Positions 5,281-6,470 of a stretch of DNA of 6,470 nt are shown here, one piece after another. The notes below the pieces were generated by a model. The model was not told the origin of the DNA, did not search any database, and saw only the letters and a program-made list of their open reading frames with translations. Each line of letters opens with the position of its first letter. Within the stretch, counting starts at the first letter, position 1. The translations under genes were made by a program, and so were the position numbers. Source of the DNA: CAYYBZ01 sp964470285 [NCBI: uncultured Oligoflexia bacterium] (GTDB lineage Bacteria; Bdellovibrionota_G; CAYYBZ01); the NCBI GenBank assembly GCA_964470285.1, contig CAYYBZ010000125.1, positions 1 through 6,470 on the forward strand. The letters are read 5' to 3'.

Positions 5281-5814
5281 TTGATAAGGACTGGCAGGCG
5301 GTACAATGGGTATCCCCTCCGGTTCGCCGGGTTTTCCCTCCGGGAAAAGTTCATCGACAGTTGTTTCTTCAAGCTCGCCTTCCGGCTTTATTACTTTTAC
5401 TTTTGTTTTATCCTCAACGATTTCTCCCTTTTTACAGTCTTTCAAAGATTCCTCTATCTCCTTAACCTTCATTTGTGAGGCTTGAATCAGCTTTAAAAAT
5501 CTTGCAGACTGTTTTGCATCGTTTACCTTATAGGCCGCTCTCAAATTATCCTGATTTCTTAAGGCTCTGTTGAAATAGGTTTTTATCAGGGCCTCTTTTT
5601 GTTTCAGGCAGTTGACGAGTGAAACGTCGGATTTGTCTATGGCCTTCCTTATGAGCTTAGCCACATGATCGAGGGATTTTCTCATCGAAGAAATGCTTTT
5701 TCCGATCATTGTTAATTCGTTTTCGGCGCAGAAAGCATGCTGCGAGATTATAATGCTGATAAGGGACAGAAAAAGAATGCACTTGACTATCCCTTTTGAT
5801 TTTAAGCCTGGCAT
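5278..5814 (-). CDS. Secreted helical protein of unknown function, first gene of the export operon
   Basis: I do not recognise this 178-residue protein. It has a clear signal peptide: Lys-rich start, hydrophobic core at about 12-24, and probable cleavage after AFCA (residue 30). A charged, mostly helical segment follows (about 31-128), with two cysteines at 69 and 127 that could form a disulfide in the periplasm. The last 50 residues are acidic and low in complexity, rich in Lys, Glu, Gly and Pro, and end GIPIVPPASPYQ. There is no lipobox, membrane anchor after the signal, or catalytic motif. ATG at 5812-5814 is preceded by GGGAG at 6 bases, and a good promoter lies just upstream, so it leads the operon. 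Its position suggests a periplasmic accessory factor for polysaccharide export, but that rests on context alone. Confidence 0.8.
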   Translation of the reverse strand: MPGLKSKGIVKCILFLSLISIIISQHAFCAENELTMIGKSISSMRKSLDHVAKLIRKAIDKSDVSLVNCLKQKEALIKTYFNRALRNQDNLRAAYKVNDAKQSARFLKLIQASQMKVKEIEESLKDCKKGEIVEDKTKVKVIKPEGELEETTVDELFPEGKPGEPEGIPIVPPASPYQ

Positions 5815-5853
5815 ATTTTTCTCCCGGGTTAAAAATACAAAACCAGCGGTAAA

Positions 5854-5882
5854 ATTTTATATTATAATAGCTAACCAGTCAA
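5854..5882 (-). promoter_or_regulatory. Probable sigma-70-type promoter of the polysaccharide export operon
   Basis: On the minus strand TTGACT (complement of 5877-5882) lies 17 bp from TAAAAT (complement of 5854-5859). A perfect TATAAT overlaps just upstream at 5861-5866, but its 10-bp distance from the TTGACT is too short for that pair. Transcription would begin near 5846, leaving a leader of about 30 bases before the ATG of the 178-residue gene. Confidence 0.55.
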
Positions 5883-5944
5883 TTTTATTAAATTTTACGA
5901 TTTTTAGGTTTAACAGGAAATAATGAAGGGCCCCTAATAGTAAC

Positions 5945-5977
5945 AGTAATTATTACTAATAAGGTTATATTAAGGTT
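5945..5977. promoter_or_regulatory. Possible operator: 13-base palindrome and 11-bp-spaced direct repeats
   Basis: AGTAAT and ATTACT flank a single central T at 5945-5957. TAAGGTT occurs at 5960-5966 and again at 5971-5977, one helical turn apart, and a related TTAGGTT lies at 5904-5910. The position between two divergent promoters suits regulator binding, but the region is AT-rich and no known operator is matched. Confidence 0.3.
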
Positions 5978-6047
5978 TAATTTTGTTTCTGACAAGACCT
6001 TTATATTTAATTGAAATATAAACTATCGAAATAGTACCCTATTTTAC

Positions 6048-6067
6048 AGGTTTTTGTAAACCTTTTT
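6048..6067 (+). other. Small hairpin followed by a T-run upstream of fabH
   Basis: AGGTTT (6048-6053) and AAACCT (6058-6063) pair across the loop TTGT, and T's follow to 6067. The shape is that of a weak intrinsic terminator, but no plus-strand gene ends upstream within the window. It could insulate fabH from stray transcription or be chance in AT-rich DNA. Confidence 0.3.
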
Positions 6068-6084
6068 GACGCCCAAACACCGGG

Positions 6085-6116
6085 TTGCATTTGACAATCT
6101 AAAGATATAATATAAA
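6085..6116 (+). promoter_or_regulatory. Possible promoter of fabH
   Basis: TATAAT (6106-6111) lies 15 bp after TTGCAT (6085-6090). A perfect TTGACA (6091-6096) is only 9 bp from that TATAAT and 14 bp from the overlapping TATAAA (6111-6116), so the exact -35/-10 pairing is unclear. The location, about 50-60 bases before the ATG, is sensible. Confidence 0.4.
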
Positions 6117-6166
6117 GCGTTTTTTTTAATCCTATCTGAATTCTAATGGCAGACGAAAGGTGTTGT

Positions 6167-6470
6167 ATGAACAGTATGAAACTGAAAAGAGCGGGAATTA
6201 CCGGAGTAGCGAAATTTCATCCGGAAAGAGTATTAACAAATGCCGATTTTGAAAAGATGGTCGATACTTCCGATGAATGGATAACGGAAAGAACAGGCAT
6301 TAAAGAAAGACGAATAGTCGAAAAGGGTCAGGCCGCATCCCATTTAGCCACAAAGGCCGGTAAGATACTTCTTGAAAAAACAAACACGGATCCAAAAGAC
6401 GTCGATCTGATTATCATCACAACCGTTACACCTGACATGCTTTTCCCCTCAACCGTATGCCTGGTACAAA
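6167..6470 (+). CDS. fabH: 3-oxoacyl-[ACP] synthase III (KAS III), N-terminal part, cut by the window end
   Basis: The first 101 residues are visible and the rest lies beyond the window. FabH condenses acetyl-CoA with malonyl-ACP to start fatty acid synthesis in the cytoplasm. Family hallmarks are ITGVAKFHPERVLTNADFEK (11-30), MVDTSDEWITERTGIKERRI (31-50) and LIIITTVTPDMLFPSTVCLV (81-100), which follow the order and spacing of E. coli FabH closely. The cysteine at 98 is not the catalytic one. The active-site Cys sits in an AACAG-type motif about 20 residues later, and the His and Asn lie further on, so activity cannot be judged here. ATG at 6167-6169 is supported by AAAGGTG 4 bases upstream; a second ATG at 6176 has no ribosome site. 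The gene is transcribed away from the export operon, and no plsX or rpmF precedes it. Confidence 0.93.
   Translation, partial: MNSMKLKRAGITGVAKFHPERVLTNADFEKMVDTSDEWITERTGIKERRIVEKGQAASHLATKAGKILLEKTNTDPKDVDLIIITTVTPDMLFPSTVCLVQ

Larger units (their letters stand above)
5815..6166. other. Divergent intergenic promoter region, AT-rich
   Basis: These 352 bases separate the export operon (minus) from fabH (plus) and contain no convincing gene. They hold one promoter for each direction, which share the 11-mer TATAATATAAA, and two TAAGGTT direct repeats spaced exactly 11 bp (5960-5966 and 5971-5977). They also hold a 13-base palindrome AGTAATTATTACT (5945-5957) and a small hairpin at 6048-6063 followed by T's. 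A six-base GGGCCC palindrome sits at 5928-5933. Confidence 0.75.

Noticed and set aside
5281-5923. Plus-strand frames of 65 and 76 codons opposite the 178-residue gene and its promoter
   Set aside because: The minus-strand gene has a signal peptide, Shine-Dalgarno and promoter; the plus-strand frames have none of these.
6455-6466. Cys98 of FabH as the active-site cysteine
   Set aside because: In E. coli FabH the corresponding FPSAAC cysteine is not catalytic; the catalytic Cys112 is in AAACAG about 20 residues later, outside this window.
1-6470. tRNA, rRNA or riboswitch
   Set aside because: No cloverleaf, conserved rRNA segment or known riboswitch core was recognised; the structured stretches are all explained by palindromic repeats.

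Overview
The window comes from an AT-rich genome with a typical Gram-negative (diderm) envelope. The evidence is an outer-membrane beta-barrel protein, a polysaccharide-export protein with SLBB domains, and an inner-membrane Wzz/BY-kinase protein. The FabH, BBP2-type porin and kinase sequences recall anaerobic lineages such as Desulfobacterota, Nitrospirota or related candidate phyla, but nothing here fixes the taxon.

Layout, left to right. Bases 1-315 (+) are the end of a CapD/WbpM/FlaA1-type sugar-nucleotide protein. It stops right after its first nucleotide-binding domain and lacks the catalytic epimerase/dehydratase domain. Bases 316-869 hold no gene but are packed with palindromes: two long perfect hairpins (E1, E2), a half copy (H), four copies of a GTCATTGCGA-type repeat (R1-R4) and some short hairpins. 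Bases 870-5814 (-) are a four-gene unit read right to left: a secreted 178-residue protein of unknown function, a 422-residue BBP2-like outer-membrane barrel, a 310-residue polysaccharide-export (OPX, Wza-family) protein, and a 709-residue polysaccharide co-polymerase fused to a tyrosine autokinase (Wzc/ExoP family). Bases 5815-6166 are a divergent promoter region. Bases 6167-6470 (+) are the start of fabH.

The four minus-strand genes read as the export half of an exopolysaccharide or capsule pathway. The kinase/co-polymerase controls chain length at the inner membrane, the OPX protein spans the periplasm, and the barrel supplies the outer-membrane pore that this short OPX protein appears unable to form itself. 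Glycosyltransferases, flippase and polymerase are not in the window. The last three genes are tightly coupled: both gaps are 9 bp, with Shine-Dalgarno sequences beside or overlapping the preceding stop codon. The first gap is instead filled exactly by a third palindrome (E3) of the E1/E2 family.

The least expected observations are: (1) the E hairpin family, with conserved loop and ends but stems that differ by paired changes; (2) the E3 copy that supplies a stop codon and ends one base before the next start; (3) the uncharacterised secreted protein leading the export operon; and (4) the truncated CapD-like gene ending at the hairpin cluster.
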